DNA of 64,000 bases from Impatiens glandulifera (GCF_907164915.1 NC_061867.1:23164308-23228307); one strand, 5' to 3'; counted from the stretch's first letter, positions 32,248 through 44,704 are shown. Notes: generated from the letters alone by a model not told the origin. Program-made: numbers and translations.

Positions 32248-35139
32248 CTAAAGGTTGGATGATCCCCCATTTTCTTTCTCTTTTCTCCTTTCCTCCTCCT
32301 CTTTCTCCTTCCATTCCCTTTCTCTTCTTTCCGCATCAATGCGCCATCCGGTAAATACACTTGATATACCGGGAGTTCGCTGGTTGAACCGGAAGGCACC
32401 GCCTACTGGTCTGGGTGGACGAGATGATTGGGCAACAGTCGGACCGGAACTTGGAGATGCGGTTGATGTCTCAACTGCTTTCTTCTTCCGCGGGTTAAGT
32501 CGTGCAGCATCTTCCTCTTCTTCTTCATTCAGAGGTTCCTCAAATTGTTCATCCGGTTAAAGCTCTTCTATACCGCTTTGTTCCACCTGATGCAGCAAGC
32601 TCACAATCTTATTTCTTTTATTCTTGTTTCTTGTCTTCATTGAGTGTGAGGCTTGTACTGATGTGGATTCTGGTTGATCGCCTTTTTCTTCTTCATTGAA
32701 TTTCTTGGCCAACTCGTGGTCCTTGTCTTCGGTTTCTTTTCTTAACCGTTCCCTGGCATCTTCTTCGTCTTGAATTCTCTGAGTTGTTTCGGCATCTGCA
32801 CAAATCTGCTCTTGAGTTCTATCAGCTTGCAACTTAGACAACTCCTCAATCTGAGCTGTCATAGCTTGCATCATTTCAAGTAGAGGAGCGGTTGCGGTTT
32901 TGACAGACTCGTCAATCATTGTCTTGATCGATGTTTGAACCGTTTCGACAATCTCAGAGTGAATAGATGCCCGAACTATTTCAATAAGATTGGTTTGAAC
33001 TGTTGCAATTTTGGCATTTGTAGCAATGCTGTACTCGTTAAGAGAGGAGATGATTGTATCAACAACTACTTCCTTTATTTGCTCAAGTCCCGGAGTTTGA
33101 TCAGTCTACGGTGGAACTCTGCTCCGGTTTTCTACTGTCTTGGAGGATTCTCCGGTATTGAAAATTGGTTTGCTTTGGAACTGATCAGCATGCAGCACAA
33201 GATTTTTGCATTCTTCTCTCCATTCTGCCTCGAGCCTGTCAACATTTCGTGCAAGATCATTCCGTACTGTCTGAAACCGCTCAAACATTTTCAACTCCAT
33301 TGGAGTTAGTTCTACTCCTTCTACCTTCTTCATGGCATAATTTACCGCTTGCAGCTTTGCGTATTCCTCCATCACAAGAGTTTTAGGATATGCGGCTTGG
33401 ATTACATAAGTACCCGTGACCTTGAGAGCTTCTTCTTCCAGAGCTACGAGTTTCTCCTAATATTCATTCCCATTGAAATCAGGTATCATGTCGGATAGCT
33501 TTGTTTCACAACGCAGCCAGACCCATAGGTGATAAGGGGTGGCCAACTCTTCAGCTTCCTTGTTCATATCCCGGATGAAATTTTGGAACATTTCTGCCTC
33601 TTCTTCTGCTGAGATAGAGACCTCGGCTTCTGGCACAATTTCAGTTTGTCCGGGTTTGGTTTCATTGTCTCCTTGCACTAGAGAGTCCTCAATCATAACT
33701 TCTTTACCTTTGTTAACCTGAGATGGACCTTCAGGTGTGATCGGTGGGTTTGTCGGCCCGTCTTGAGCCAGTTGAAGAGTTGATTCAGTTGGGATGGATT
33801 TGTCCCCAACCGAACCGGATGGTTCCTTTTCTTTGTTGTTTCCCTCCTGAGCCGGAGGGGTGATGTTTTCTAAGTTGGCCGTTTCTTCGACCGGATGGAT
33901 TTCAGGTTGACCGATTACTTCAACCTGATCAGATTGCTGGAGAAGACTTGTCACATCGTCTTCGGTTTCATGGATGACTGTTTGGACTACGTCCTCTATA
34001 ACCTCTAAGGTTCTCAATCCCACATCGTCGATTATATCGTCGATGTTCTTTGTTGGAGATTTGGAGTTTTCGGATTGAGCAATAACCTCCGCAGTCGGAT
34101 TCTCCTTTGATTTGGAATGAGTTTCTTGGCTCCCAGAGGGTTCGGCTTGCCTCGATGAAGGGGAATCGGCTTCGTTTGGGCGGACAGTGTTGAGCGGGAT
34201 CGGCTGAAGTAGTTGTTCAGTTCGTTTGGGTGAATGGTCCGAGGATAGAGTTTTCTAGGAATCTGTCGGTTTCTTGGCGCTTTTCTTCACCGATTTCTTT
34301 ACCCTTCCCCTTTTCTGCAGGACTTCGGTTTGAATAGCCTTTCCCTTTAGATCAGCTTGTTTCGAACTCTCACCAGCCGGTGCAACCGAAGTGGCTTCCT
34401 TTGAGGACTTAGTCCTAGATGATTTCGGCCTGGCCGTTTTAGCAGTTCTTTTGCTCATGTGCTCAGAATTTAAAATATTACCTAATGCGAGCGGTTCACC
34501 TTCACCGAGTTCGACTTGAAGGAACCGCATGATCTTCCCTATCTGCATGGCGTATGCATGAACCCGACCGTTCATTTTTATCACCATTTCGCAGAACTGT
34601 TCGAACAGAACACTTCCTCAGTCAATCTTGTCACCGCGGACAATCTCCATCAGCATCTTCAGTTTTAGCTTTGTCAGGTTATCAAAGTTTCCTCCTTTAC
34701 CCTGAAGCGATTTGGATATGATATCTACCAACCATCTGAACTCTGGCTTGATTTTATTCTTTCGGTTAGAGTGAGACACCAGATCCGTGTCATCACTCGA
34801 TATGGCTAGTCGGGCAGCGTTAGATTCCGTATCCGATAAGCTTGCTTTGAAATCCAGCTCAGTATTTGGCAAACCGAGAGCTTCTGAGAAAATTTCTTCC
34901 GTGATGTTAACTGCCTTGCCGCACACGGTGGAGGAGATTGTCCTCTTTGTCAGTGTCGCCGTTTTCAGAAATTCTTCAACCTCCGTCGGATGCACGAAGA
35001 ACGGGCCAGAAAGGTAAGTTTCTAACCAAGAATCTTTCAACGATTGAAGCACAACTTTGTGTTCTTCTGCAGCGTGTTCATCAATATCGTTGAAATCGAC
35101 CTGCAAGATGTATTTAAACAGTGCTTTATCTAAATCCAT
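32248..35139 (-). pseudogene. M2 ORF2c, long form with acidic and coiled-coil tail
   Basis: From ATG at 35139 (MDLDKALFKYILQVDF) one reading frame of 964 codons runs to TAG at 32248, broken only by stops at 34618, 34255, 33457, 33106 and 32557 and no frameshift. Parts: N-terminal domain (residues 1-175; LQVDF, VEEFLKTA, ALGLPNTE), second conserved part (LQVELGEGEPLALGN), basic Lys/Ser/Arg-rich linker (residues 230-290), a long acidic Glu/Gln/Thr-rich stretch, a helical part (WREECKNLVLHADQF), and a coiled-coil-like Glu/Arg/Lys stretch near residues 750-830, ending Arg/Glu/Lys-rich. No signal peptide or membrane segment. TATA-like CCTATATAAG lies at 35236-35245, about 100 nt upstream. Confidence 0.8.
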
Positions 35140-35235
35140 GGCGAGATTATGAACGAAGAAGAGGAAGATCAGAGAGAAGAGAAAACTTAAGTTTTTAGAG
35201 AGAGAAAGCGTGTTCAAATAATGAACTGTTTCTGT

Positions 35236-35245
35236 CTTATATAGG
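35236..35245 (-). promoter_or_regulatory. TATA-like box of M2 ORF2c
   Basis: Minus-sense CCTATATAAG about 100 nt before the ATG at 35139, followed by a CT-rich leader. GCGGTAAAC and AACCGGAA motifs lie further upstream (35340-35520). Confidence 0.6.
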
Positions 35246-35744
35246 ATGCGGTTTTGAACGGTTAGAAGTTGAACTGTCACTTCGTTCTGAGTTTTGGCGC
35301 TAATTTTCCCTCCAAAAGTTATTACAGTAACTTTAGGCAGTAATTGCGGAGAATAACTATGGGCGGTAATATTGTGGGCGGTAAACCGTGAGCGGTAAAC
35401 TTTGAAAATTTTCAGATATGGTTTGATATTTTGATTAACCGGAAATTTTGTTAACCGGAAGCTTTGATTAACAAGAAGTCTTTTTATTTAGTTAGAGCAG
35501 AACCGGAAAGAAACTTATGTGAAAAGCGGAGACTTAAAGATGTGAGATTCTTTATATTAAGTCGAAACAAAAAGAGATTAATTGGTTGTCTGGTCGTACA
35601 ACAAAATGACCAGATAACCGAAACTACAGAAATTTTAAAGGAGATCAAGTCACTCTCCCTCGATCATTCTGTCAACCCACTCATCCACGGTGTTGCCGGT
35701 TCGTTCATCAATCCTCGATATCCATCTGTTAAACATGGGTCGAG

Positions 35745-36392
35745 TCATGGTGTTGGCCGGTCTGACAGGAACACCGGGTCCGAGGTTGGGAAGATGAACT
35801 TCCAAGTATCGGCTGATTTGGGGAGCGAAGCCGATCCTTCCCTTGGAGCGGAGACAAGTTTCTTCAAATTGTTAAAGAGATATGAAGCCCAGTTTATGGA
35901 CGATTTTCTAACGATGGCTATCATGATGTCAAAAGCCTCCCGATTGTAGTTTTGGTTGGGCATTCGGCCCATGATAGACCGTTGGACCAAATCATGAAAG
36001 ACTTGGTATTTGGGAGCAAGGTCGTCCTTTTCTCCGTGTTCATCAACCGGATGAATGGAGCAGGAGAAGATGAAGGCATAGTCTTCTTTAGCCGGAAAAT
36101 ACGGCGTTGGGAAGTCCGAAAATCCTTCAGTTGGGAGTTCAAAGAAATAGGCAAAGTGTTCTTCGGTGATCCGAAGGAATCTTCCGTCAATGATGGTCCT
36201 TATTCTGCCATCATCAAGTATGTGCCCATTGTTAAAAAATTCATACACCTCCTCTTCGAGGATGGTGTCCGAACCTTCGAGAAACTCTTGCAGCCCCGAT
36301 TCTACGATCGGTGAGAATATGGTTTCTTTAAACCGAGAGTTCAACATTTCATGGAAGTCGACAATGATGGTGTTTCTCATCTCAACATTCAT
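35745..36392 (-). pseudogene. M2 ORF2b, short form
   Basis: Open for 215 codons from MNVEMRNTIIVDFHEML to a stop at 35745; related sequence seems to continue past the stop to about 35660. It shows the family blocks: VDFHEML (position of LQVDF), SGLQEFLEG, EEVYEFFNNG, YFFELPTEGFSDF and INWASYLF. It lacks the basic linker, acidic part and coiled coil of ORF2c. Divergence from ORF2a and ORF2c is large, so these are old paralogues rather than recent tandem copies. TATA-like ACTATAAAAGG lies at 36497-36507, about 105 nt before the ATG. It is the least damaged of the three M2 copies. Confidence 0.75.
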
Positions 36393-36496
36393 TTTTAGGA
36401 AAGAATCTGAGCAAGGAGTGAATGAGATTTTGAAGTTTCGGACTTAGAGAGAGAAAGGAATATTTGAAGTGTGATTTGATGAAGAAGGATGAGGCC

Positions 36497-36507
36497 CCTT
36501 TTATAGT
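36497..36507 (-). promoter_or_regulatory. TATA-like box of M2 ORF2b
   Basis: Minus-sense ACTATAAAAGG about 105 nt before the ATG at 36392, with a CT-rich leader. Confidence 0.65.
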
Positions 36508-36828
36508 GTCGGCGGTTGGTTGCATTTAATGAGAATATTTGAAAAAATCAGACCGTTTATGTTTGGTCATAAAGGCTTTATCAATTTTCAAGGGAATAAT
36601 GGATTGTCTGGTCTATTCGGATTGAGCATGCTTCTTGGAAAGCGAACATTTCAGTTTTCAAGACTGATTTGATTTGGTTTGATATGGCGCATTTAATGTT
36701 GGTTATTTCTTTATGATTCCTTTGGTTTCGATCAAAAAGGAAAGAAAAGATTTTTATTAATAAAATATACCAAACCGGTAGTACAACAAAATTACCGGTT
36801 TGATGATTGAGGAAATGGATGAAAAAGT

Positions 36829-37566
36829 TTAGACATTAGATGAACCGACAGCTTGATTCTTCTTAGCTCTTGCTGCTTCCCACCGGTCGATTAGCTCTTG
36901 GATTCTCTCCTTCGTGAGCACGTGCTTCGGGTGAAGGGTGACGAAGGGTCCGGAATGGATGTCCAGACTAGCACAGAAACCGCTTAGCTGAGGAGCATAA
37001 CCGGTTTTGTTTGAGAGAATCATCTTCTTCAGATTGCTGAAGATGATCCAGGACCAGTTTACCGGTGTTCCAACCGTGACAGCAATCATCATTTCAAAAA
37101 GCCTCTAGGTGTAGTAGTAGCTTTTCTCTCTACCCATAACTGACTTTCCCAAAATCTCACACAGAATTTGGTACTTGTGAGACAGTTGACTCTTAGCATC
37201 GCAGGGCTTAATCAGGATGTTAGAGTTGGAGAACCGATGACACATTTCTTCAATGGTCACCAGGGAGTAAGTGAGATCGGTTACCCCTTCAGTGGGTAAA
37301 CCGCAGTATTCAGCGAAATCCGTCTCGCTGAATAGGAAAGATTGACCATAGACCCGTGCCATGATGATGTCTCGGTGCACTTCTTTTGCAGTTTCGAAGA
37401 ACTCATCAACTACTAAGTAGTCGATGATGAATCTGTTCTCCAAAAATCCTCTTAGTCCGCTTCTTTGAACGGCTAAGAACATGTCTTTGATATCATGGTC
37501 TCCATATTGGTATATAGAATTGAAATCATCCAACAGAATTTTCTTGGCGAGTGGATCGGTGTTCAT
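36829..37566 (-). pseudogene. M2 ORF2a, short form
   Basis: 246 codons from MNTDPLAKKILLDDF (ATG 37566) to a stop at 36829, with one in-frame TAG at 37105. Family blocks: LDDFNSIYQ, SGLRGFLENRF, VVDEFFETA, YCGLPTEGVTDL, and VNWSWIIFSNLKK. It ends in a short basic helix (KERIQELIDRWEAARAKK) and no acidic tail, like ORF2b and the M3 copy. TATA-like CTATATAAAC is at 37642-37651, about 80 nt upstream. It is the first gene after pol. Confidence 0.75.
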
Positions 37567-37641
37567 GATCTTGTTATAGTTCTAGTTCAAGAAATCTTTG
37601 TGAATAGTGATTTTGTGAAGTGTTTTGAAGAGTGAAGAGTT

Positions 37642-37651
37642 GTTTATATAG
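37642..37651 (-). promoter_or_regulatory. TATA-like box of M2 ORF2a
   Basis: Minus-sense CTATATAAAC about 80 nt before the ATG at 37566. Confidence 0.6.
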
Positions 37652-38280
37652 CCAAGGGTTCGGCTAGATTAATAGGTTAAACATGGTTAGTGATGTCATC
37701 AATTAATTAATAGACTTTAACTTGTTGAAGTGTATAAAGTTTATTTCCAATGCAAAGTTAATCATTACTAAGGATATTCATGATGACAATAAATCTATTG
37801 ACAAGATGTTAGTCTCCCTCTCTTGATGATGGACATGTGTCGTCATCTCGATTGAGGCAAACTATTTTATTAATTACAGGCTTCATTTCTCAAGGTGTGC
37901 ATGAAAACGCGGTTAGTTATCCCAAGTTAACCGGAATAAATCAGTTTATCTAAACCATGATGCATTTATACTAATTGGTTTTCCGTGACCGGTTTTAGTT
38001 GGATATTCTTATTCCGATGTGAAGAAATATTGAATCGCATCAACATTTGTTTAGCTTTGGATTAAACTTATCCACTTTTACCAAGTCATTTGAACCGCTT
38101 AGTGTGTATACATGTGGTTTGATATCATGAAGTGATCAGGCATCACCGGAGACTTCCTTCCGGTTAGCATCCTTGAATATTTAATGGCCTATTTGAATAT
38201 GGTTTGAGAAGCGAGAGCTTTTTCCTGAACGCATATCCCAGTTTTTCATGATAATGTATGTAAATAGTATGCATGGATGA
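37652..38280 (-). other. M2 spacer between pol and ORF2a
   Basis: About 630 bp of non-coding DNA, comparable in length and place to the PPT-to-TATA region of M1, P1 and P2. It holds several CCGGTT motifs, but I find no GTCTAA palindromes and no clear internal PPT. Confidence 0.5.
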
Positions 38281-41200
38281 TCATGGTATAAGTTGCTTGA
38301 AATCAGTAAGTCCTAGAATATTTCTGAAATGAGAAAACTTAGCTTCCTGTAGCGGTTTGGTGAAGATGTCGGCTACTTGTTGCTCAGTTGAGACGTATTC
38401 CAGTCGGATGTGCTTCTGTTGAACATGCTACCGGATGAAGTGATGTCTTATGTCAATGTGTTTCGTTCTTGAGTGCAACACCGGATTGTATGTGATTGCT
38501 ATTGCACTGGTGTTGTCACAAAATATTGGAGATTCTTCAGTTATTACACCAAAATCTTTTAGTTGTTGTTGGATCCAGAGGAGTTGTGCACAGCAGTTCC
38601 GGCTGCTAGGTACGCTGCCTCTACGGTTGATGTTGTAACTGAGGTTTGCTTCTTGCTGTTCCATGTAACGAGTCGGTCTCCCAAAAATTAGCAAGTACCA
38701 CTTGTACTCTTTCTATCGATTTTGCATCATGCGTAATCCGCGTCTAAGTAACTTATGAGATTAAATCTTATATGTTTTGGGTACCAAAGTCCCACATCTT
38801 GAGTCCCTTTCAATTATTTTAATATTCTTTTAGCCGCGGTGTAGTATGATTGCTTTGGATTGGATTGAAATCTCCTGCATACTCCGACCGCAAACAGAAT
38901 GTCCGGTCGGCTGGCTGTTAGGTAGAGCAGAGATCCAATCATTCCTCGATATGCTATGATGTCAACTGCTTGACCATCCTCATCTTTGTCTAATTTTACG
39001 GAAGAGCTCATTGGTGTAGCCTCCGCAGCACATGTATCCATTCCAAATTTCTTCAGCAGTTCGGCTGTGTACTTTGGCTGACTTATGAACGTTCTGGTTT
39101 CGATCTGCTTAACCTGAAGTCCTAGGAAGAAACTCAGTTCTCCCATCATACTCATTTGAAATTTTTCAGTCATCATTTTCGAGAATTTATCACATAGCTT
39201 TGGATCGGTTGATCCAAAAATAATATCATCAACATAGATTTGAACGAGTAATATATGTTCCTTTTTCTCAAATTTGAAAAGTGTTTTATCGACTGAACCT
39301 ATTGTAAACTTGTGATCAAATAAGAATTGCGTTAATGTGTCATACCAGGCTCTTGGGGCCTATTTCAAACCGTAGAGGGCTTTGTTTAGCCGGTAAACAT
39401 GATTTTCGTATTCTGAATTTTTGAAACTTGGAGGTTGATTAACATACACCTCTTCATTTACTTTACCGTTTAGAAAAGCGCTTTTAACATCCATTTGAAA
39501 AACTTTGAAATTTTTGAAAACTGCAAATGCTAGAAATAATCTGATGGCCTCAAGTCTAGCTACAGGGGCAAATGATTCTTCAAAATCAACGCCTTCTTCC
39601 TATTTATATCATTGAGCCACTAACCGGGCCTTGTTTCTCTCAACTAAACCGTCTTCATTGAGTTTATTTCTGAATACCCATCGTGTTCCTATAACCGGTT
39701 TGTTTTTCGGTCTAGAGACTAGGTACTAGACTTTATTTTTCTCAAACACGTTTAGTTTCTCTTGCATTGCTAGGATCCAGTCGGGATCTGACAATGCTTC
39801 ATCCACCTTTTTGGCTCAATTTGTTATATGAAAGCTGAGTTTTCATAGTGTTCCAAATTCTGTTGCCTAGTTCGGACGGGAGAGGATATGTTACCTATTA
39901 CTAGTTCAAGAGGATGATTTTTGTTCCTTCTGAAGTTTATCCGAGATGTGTTTTCCAAGCTTTCGGTTGGCTGATCAAGGTTAGACTGATCGGTAGGCTG
40001 AACAGAGTCAGACCGACCGATTTTTCAGTTGAAACTGAAGAGTCAACTTTCTGCGGTAAAGCAGCTTGAACAGGCTGAGGTTCAGCATCAACCGCTTGAT
40101 TATTAACAAATCGTCTAAAAATCGGGACCTCAACTTCATCATCAGAATAGATATTGAAATTTTCCATTCTATTGTGAAGGTCGAAGGGTAATGCAGTTTT
40201 TCGCTCAACTGATTCATCAAAACAACGTGAGATGTTTCTTCAACTGTTAAAGTTCTAGTATTATACATTATATATGCTTTACTTACGGATGAGTATCCCA
40301 ACATTATTCTTTCATCAATTTAGCATTAAAAGCGGTCAAATAATTTTTGTTGTTGTTCTGAACAAAACATTTACTACCAAAAATTTGAAAATACCGTATG
40401 TTTGGAATTTGATCATAGTATATTACAAAGGGGGTTTTGGAAAAACGTTTAGTTATTAGAGACCGGTTTTGAGTGTAACATGTGGTATTGATAGCCTCGG
40501 CCCAAAATTTTTGAGCAATACCCAAATTGGCTATCATTGACCTTGCGCCTTCCTTGAGAGTTCGGTTTCTTCTCTTAGCCAGGTCGTTTTGTTGAGGTGT
40601 TCTGGCACTAGACAACTCGTGTCTAATACTTGAATCATCAAGAAAAGTAGTTAATTTGTTGTTTGTAAACTCAGTTTCTCTATCACTTATGATTTTGTTT
40701 ATCCGAATGAATTTTTCATTTTGTATTCTTAAAATCAGTTTGATCAGGTTTGGTGTTGCTTGATTCTTAGAAGCTAAAAATACTACCCAAGTAAATTTTG
40801 AATAATCATCAACAACTATCATTGTGTATTGCATGCCTCCTAAACTTGTTACTCTAACCGGACCAAACAAATCCATATGCAGGAGTTCTAAACATCGTTC
40901 GGATTGATGATTTCCTTTACTTTTGAAAGATGACTTTATTTGTTTACCCATTTGACATGCAGAACATACTTTATCTTTTGAAAACTTGACATTTGGAAAA
41001 CCGTAAACCAATTCCCTAGAACATATGAAGTTTATTGTTTTGAAGTTCAAATGGTTTAGCCGTTTGTGCTAGAGACAGTTTGGATCATTTCTAGCTATCA
41101 TGCATACAAGATTTTCAAACTTAGTTTTCCAATCAACATTGTAGGTATTTCACATTCGGTTACCGGTAAATAAAATGTCATTTTGATGATCTTTTACTAG

Positions 41201-41460
41201 GCATGCATTCTTATGAAACTCAACTTTGTATCTTACATCGCACATTTGACAAATGCTTAACAAGTTGAAGTGCAGGTTTTCTACCAATAATACATTATTT
41301 ATAGACAGGTTACCATGGACAATCTTACCCTTGCCCACAGTTCTACCTTCTGAGTTGTCACCAAATGAGATAACTGCTCCGGTTTCATAGGTGATATCTT
41401 CAAGTAGTCCACTATTGCGGTCATGTGTCTTGAGCATCCACTGTCCAGATACCATTCCGA
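38281..41460 (-). pseudogene. M2 pol: protease motif, integrase, RT, RNase H
   Basis: The copia Pol order is seen: WYLDSGCSRHMT (protease DSG, about 41430-41460); integrase zinc-binding HKRLNHLN..CSACQMGK (about 41070-40950), LHMDLFGPV, IISDRETEF; RT with YVDDIIFGS (about 39220-39245) and GSLLYLTASRPDI; RNase H with FCDNTSAIA and KHIDIRHHFIR, ending LGLTDFKQLIP at 38281. Breaks: many stops and frameshifts, and in integrase the catalytic Glu block reads TPQQNDLAKRRN, Lys where the DDE Glu (as in M3 NGIIERR) should be. The product would have copied and inserted M2 and possibly pol-less relatives. Inactive now. Confidence 0.88.
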
Positions 41461-41499
41461 GTTCTTTAGCCGGTTGCTTCTCCTAACCTGTAAAATATA

Positions 41500-43392
41500 A
41501 ATATTTACACCTTTTTGGTACCCACATTCAGTTCGGTCCATGGTTGATTAGTCCCTTTGGAATCCAGACTTGAATAAGTCGGATCACTTTCCCGGTATTT
41601 GTTTTTATGATATTTGGCTTAACTTCTTGATCTTTGCTGAAGAATGTCTTATATCGAGGTGATGAATGTTTTTGAGGTTGAGATGTACTTGTTTTGTTTC
41701 GTTTATCTTCTGTCCGGTTGGGTTTCCTTCTCTTAGGATGAAGCCATTTTTCTAATTAAGTTGGACTTACATATTTTAGTTCCGATTTTATGACAGTGTC
41801 TGCCTCAATGTTAGTTGAAGAGCACTTGACAAATCTTACAAAGGGAAGATTGGCCCTTATGAGTTTCATTCCGTTAGGTTGACTTGGTTTGTTTGATTTG
41901 TTTTGTCTGTATCCAACACCAAATTTACACTTAGGATGTCTTTTATATTTGCACATCTGATCTACGGCTTTACGAGATCTTTCCCAAGCAGACGTAATAT
42001 ACAGTGTTCGTTCATTATTTCAGTTACCGGTTGAACTGTCTCCTCATTCTCTAAGGATAGTTTAGCCTGTTCATACAATGTGGTTTCGCATGACTCATCA
42101 GCGATCCCACTTGACTCTACGGTTTTATGTTCTACCGGAGTTGGTATATAGGCAGATATGTTTCTGAACTCATCGACCATTTCGTTGAGTGCAGAAATCA
42201 GATCTTCTTTAGTAAATTCATCAGAGGAGAAATCAAATACCTCTTCGTCGTTTGCCATGAAGCATGTTACTCTCTCCTCATCATTTTCGTTGTCGGAATA
42301 CGCCCATTCACTTCCACCGTCGGATGCAATGAGTGCCTTTTGTATTTTCTTCCCTTCATCGGCTTGCTGGTTGTCATTCCTTCGGTAATCGTTCCGTTGT
42401 TTATCGTTTCTCCGGTAATCGTTCCCTTGGTAGTTGTTACACTGATACCGATTGCCTTGGTAGTTGTTGCCTTGGTAGTTGCTTTCCGGTTTTCGATCGT
42501 CTCTTCTTGGTTTTCTACATTCTGACCTAAAATGTCCAAAACCATCACAGTTATAACATCTTTTATTTGATCTATCAACGTAATGATAATTGAAATTGTT
42601 GTTAGATGGCGGCTGGTTCTTGTTCATGAATCTTCCAAATTTCTGAGCTAGCATCGCCATCACATATTCACTGATTTGATTAGCGTTTTTGACTGGAGCC
42701 GGAGTGGTCGATACTTGGACCGCCGGTTCCACAGATGTAACCAGAGCTTTGTTTGCGGTTGACGTAGTTGCTTCGTCTTTGATCCGAGATTTAATCTCGA
42801 ACTCATAGGCTTTCAAATCTTCAAACACGTCATGCAGTTTCATCTGCCCGAGATTGCTTGATTCCCTCATCACCATGGTTTTGATATCCCATGTGCTCGG
42901 AAGTGATCTTAAAGCCTTAATAATTACTTCCCATTTGTAGTATCTTTTTCCTAGTGTTTATAGCTCGTTGACCACACTGGTGAACCGGTTGCTGAATTCT
43001 TTCATGTTTTCCCCCAGTTTCATCCTGATGTTCTCATATTTTTTAGTAGCCACCAAGATTTTATTCTCTTTTGTTCTTTCATTTCCTTCATGGATCTGAA
43101 TGATCGTCTCCCAGGCTTCCTTTGTACTATGACAATCTGATATTTTGTTCAGTATGTTATCGTCTATAGCCTTGTAGATGTGTCTCATGCAATGGTTGTC
43201 CAGGTTACTCCTTCTTCGATCTTCAGTTGTCCATGCGTCTATCTCCTTGTTTATCTTGATTGGCCCTTCCTTCAGAACTCTACTCATCTCATCATCCAGC
43301 GTAATTAGATATAGATACATCTGTTTCTTCCAGCTGCTAAAATCTTCACTGTTTAGCATTGGTGGCTTGTCGTTGTGGGTCATGCTTCCCAT
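41500..43392 (-). pseudogene. M2 gag
   Basis: ATG at 43392 (MGSMTHNDKPPMLNSEDF), 33 nt inside the PBS. One frame runs to 41962 with a single TAA at 42958 and then, with further stops, to IPKGLINHGPN near 41535. N-terminal UBN2-type region: FSSWKKQMYLYL, EAWETIIQIHEGNERTKENK, STWDIKTMVMRESSNL. The zinc knuckle CYNCDGFGHFRSEC (about 42523-42565) has all four ligands, followed by a Tyr/Asn/Gln/Arg repeat (GNNYQGNRYQ) not seen in P1 or P2, then an acidic segment and a Lys-rich tail. Gag is expected to coat the RNA in cytoplasmic particles. Confidence 0.88.
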
Positions 43393-43423
43393 CTTCTTCG
43401 GTTGCTTGAGTGCTAAGAACTTC

Positions 43424-43435
43424 GCTCTGATACCA
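43424..43435 (-). promoter_or_regulatory. M2 primer binding site
   Basis: Minus-sense TGGTATCAGAGC, a perfect 12-base match to the initiator tRNA-Met site, 2 nt inside the LTR. Confidence 0.93.
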
Positions 43436-43437
43436 CT

Positions 43438-44704
43438 TGTTAGGATCGGGGTCACCCTTGTAGGACTGGGGTGTTCGGTTTTGGAAGGGTCGCCGCTTAC
43501 AACAACACACAATTTGGTGATAGTCCGGTTAAAGACTAAAACCGTTCTTAACACTACGCAAACTGTCACAGAATCTTGAACCGGGTTCAAGGGCGGAAAT
43601 GTCTGTTTCGGTATGAAGCAACACACACGACTTGGATGAGATTTATGAGGGGTCGGTTTAATGAGTATGTATAGATCGATTTTGATTAAGGAGTAGGATT
43701 ATGTTTCGGTTAGTATGTGTTCGGTTTTAGAGTAAATAAGGAGGATATAAGTAAGACGACACGAGACAATATTTTTTATGGATGTTCGGAGCAAACTCTC
43801 CTACGTCACTCCTTCTTCTCAGATTATGAGAAGGATCTCCACTAACTTTCAAAGTTACAACAATTACAATGCCGGTCGAGCCTAACTCGCTAATCGCCGG
43901 TTACACCAACTCACTCTTGATGTAATACAATAATACAGCACAATAAAGCTTTTAGTAAATGAAACAATAGTTTTGGATCGCGCGTGAGATTTATTTCTCT
44001 CTCTTCAAGTATTTCAGAACCGTAATAAATGAGGTCGCTTCGTCTTCCTTTTATAGTGAATATGATCCCAACGGTCATTTTCTTCTCTCACTGTGGGATT
44101 GGTCAGTTCAAGGCCACACCGGTTCAAAGATGTTGCGGGCACGTTTCAACTTCCTGACACTTGGCAAGTAGGCATATACCGATCAGGTATGGATGACGTA
44201 GCCGGCTTGCAGTTTTGGACACGTGTCAGGCATGCACCTTCCGGCTGTCTGAGTCGGATCTTCGGATCAACAATTCATCATCGTCTTTATCGCATGCTTC
44301 TGATCCGGATATTATCTTCTTTTATTTTCCCAAGACACGTCTATTTCGTCATATTACGTCATCTTTGTAATTCTTAGTTTTCGGTTGACTCTTTCGTAGT
44401 GTGATCCGGATGGGATGAGAACTTTTTTTTACTAGCCAGTCTGTTGGGAATGTTGAGGCCGGTTTCTCTGGATCATGAATTGATCATCTGGAGCCGGATT
44501 GCTTTGATGTATTATCCAACCGGTTTATACGACTTGGTATGTTCCTGCACATAAGAGTTTATAGTAGTTTAGTTTTCTGGCCGGTAAAAATTAACTTACT
44601 TAATTTTTCTATTAATTTCTCCCTTTTTGATTATTTAGAATAAATATTCAAAAATCGTAATGTATGGCCGGTTTGAAAATTAACTTACTTAATTTTTTCT
44701 ATCA
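43438..44704 (-). mobile_element. M2 5' LTR
   Basis: 1267 bp, TGATAGAAAAAATTAAG...GATCCTAACA on minus, colinear with 30671-31921. TATA-like ACTATAAAAGG near 44050, hairpin near 43812-43832, and an internal PPT copy at about 44613. The open frame across it and into gag is not a gene. Confidence 0.93.

Larger units (their letters stand above)
30671..44704 (-). mobile_element. Copia element M2 (Sirevirus-like), 14.0 kb, minus strand
   Basis: Flanked by ACTAG at 30666-30670 and 44705-44709, inserted in the LINE. Order on minus: 5' LTR 44704-43438, PBS 43435-43424, gag, protease motif, integrase, RT, RNase H (to 38281), three ORF2-type genes (37566, 36392, 35139), triple PPT, 3' LTR 31921-30671. 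The LTRs differ at few sites, so it is among the youngest insertions here. It is long for a copia element because of the three post-pol genes. Confidence 0.95.

Noticed and set aside
42127..42525. Hydrophobic 132-codon frame on the plus strand, membrane-protein-like
   Set aside because: It is the antisense of the Asn/Tyr/Arg-rich part of M2 gag.
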